Positions 63,011 to 64,000 of a stretch of DNA of 64,000 bases are shown here, in pieces. Below the pieces are notes generated by a model. It was not told the DNA's origin. It did not search any database and was given only the letters and a program-made list of their open reading frames with translations. Within the stretch, counting starts at the first letter, position 1. Every line of letters begins with the position of its first letter. This DNA comes from Ophiodon elongatus (taxonomy: Eukaryota > Chordata > Actinopteri > Perciformes > Hexagrammidae): positions 865,501-929,500 of the forward strand of contig JACSYO010002005.1 of the NCBI GenBank assembly GCA_016806645.1, read 5' to 3'. A program made the position numbers and the translations under genes.

Positions 63011-64000
63011 ACTCATTTGAGCTATTCATAATAAAAATAATAATATATTCTTATTACCAAGGGCAGGTACTAGGGTAGGACAAGGTTCAAAATTTTAACT
63101 TGTATGTTATTTGTGTTCTTTGTCAGAAAAATGCAAATGCCACTTTGATCGTATAATGCTACAACTGCACTTCAAGAATAACTATAAGAGTTTTGGCTGA
63201 AGTGCCTCTAGACTGGAAAATAAAAAAATAATCCTTTAAAATAAATTTTCAATGAAACCTTTTTGAAATAAATATTACGACATCAGACCTGGAATGAGTC
63301 TGTTTTTCATTGGTTTGAGGGTAGGAATAACTAGAATAATAATAATAATAACCAGAAATACAGTATAAAAATAGTTTGAAGTAGAAACATAGTAACATTT
63401 GACCTTCTAAAAATATCAATTTGTCAGAGAATAGAGTGGAGGGCAGACTACCTCCTTTTGGTTTTAATTTCTTTCCACACATTGCTGGTTGCATAATCTA
63501 TATCATCCATTATTCATCACACCATCAAGGTAGTCACTCATTAGTACCCACACATAGCCTGGGTAGTTACTCTACAAGTGTCGAGCAGTTGCTTAAACCA
63601 ACGCTTTCCACTTGTTTGATCCGCGGGTTAATCGGCCTCGTATTACTTCAGGTGCGGCGGTGGCATTAATTGCTCACAGGCCATGGCATTTTAATGAAGG
63701 TCAAAAAGAGCAGGGAGCACAGAGGTGAGAACACCTTGTTCAGCTCTCTGCCTGTGTCTCCACTACGTCACCGACAAGAGCTTAATGTGTCTGGGAAGTG
63801 GGAGCACCATGGTTACCATACTACAGGCAGGGAACCTTTAGCTATCAGGGCTTTTTGAAACACTGAGTCGGCCCACAATTCCACTTTGTTATGGTACCAC
63901 AATGGTTATGGACTTTCAGCTGCTGGACGACTTAATTCTATTGTTAAAGGAAAAAGTGTCAAACATTAAATTCCACCGATATCAGAGATGCCTGCCAGCG

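Larger units (their letters stand above)
55150..64000 (-). other. kcnk9: kcnk9 intron 1, right end open
   Basis: The region upstream of the exon 2 acceptor contains no frame resembling the TASK N-terminus, so the intron is longer than 8.85 kb. It holds a repeat near 56390-56530, the SINE at 58989-59322, a LINE tail, the inverted-end element at 61814-62463 and repeat copy B at 62555-63010. No nested gene was seen. Confidence 0.75.

Overview
This is vertebrate nuclear DNA, almost certainly from a percomorph teleost fish. Short coding exons lie in large AT-rich introns with GT-AG (once GC-AG) boundaries. The intergenic DNA is full of CA/TG microsatellites and of interspersed repeats of kinds I recognise from teleost genomes. 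All supported genes are on the minus strand. No bacterial, viral, CRISPR or operon-like structure is present.

Layout from right to left, i.e. in the direction of transcription. (1) 54266-64000 is the 3' part of kcnk9 (TASK-3 two-pore K+ channel). It consists of the large terminal coding exon and at least 8.9 kb of the intron that splits the first pore motif; exon 1 lies beyond the right edge. (2) 45091-54265 is intergenic and repeat-rich. (3) 42567-45090 is a two-exon coding gene of about 405 codons that I cannot name, encoding a basic, Ser/Pro/Gln-rich, probably disordered protein. (4) 35278-42566 is intergenic, with foldback repeats and a perfect hairpin close to the next gene. (5) 721-35277 is col22a1 (collagen XXII alpha 1). 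I can place 53 coding exons in one continuous reading frame (3852 nt, 1284 codons): signal peptide, von Willebrand A domain, TSPN/laminin-G-like domain, Thr/Pro hinge, then an interrupted Gly-X-Y triple helix. The frame is still open at the left edge, so the C-terminal part, roughly 340 residues by comparison with the 1626-residue human protein, is outside the window.

The gene order col22a1-kcnk9, with both genes in the same orientation, matches the COL22A1-KCNK9 neighbourhood of human chromosome 8q24 and supports both identifications. Collagen XXII is an extracellular protein of tissue junctions such as muscle-tendon. TASK-3 is a plasma-membrane background potassium channel. Nothing suggests that the two work together; their proximity is inherited synteny.

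I found no convincing new multi-gene system. The observations most worth following are the unnamed two-exon gene, two perfect 17-bp inverted repeats, a repeat element lying against a col22a1 splice donor, a (TG)45 tract 6 nt from the kcnk9 stop codon, and a GC-AG intron in col22a1.
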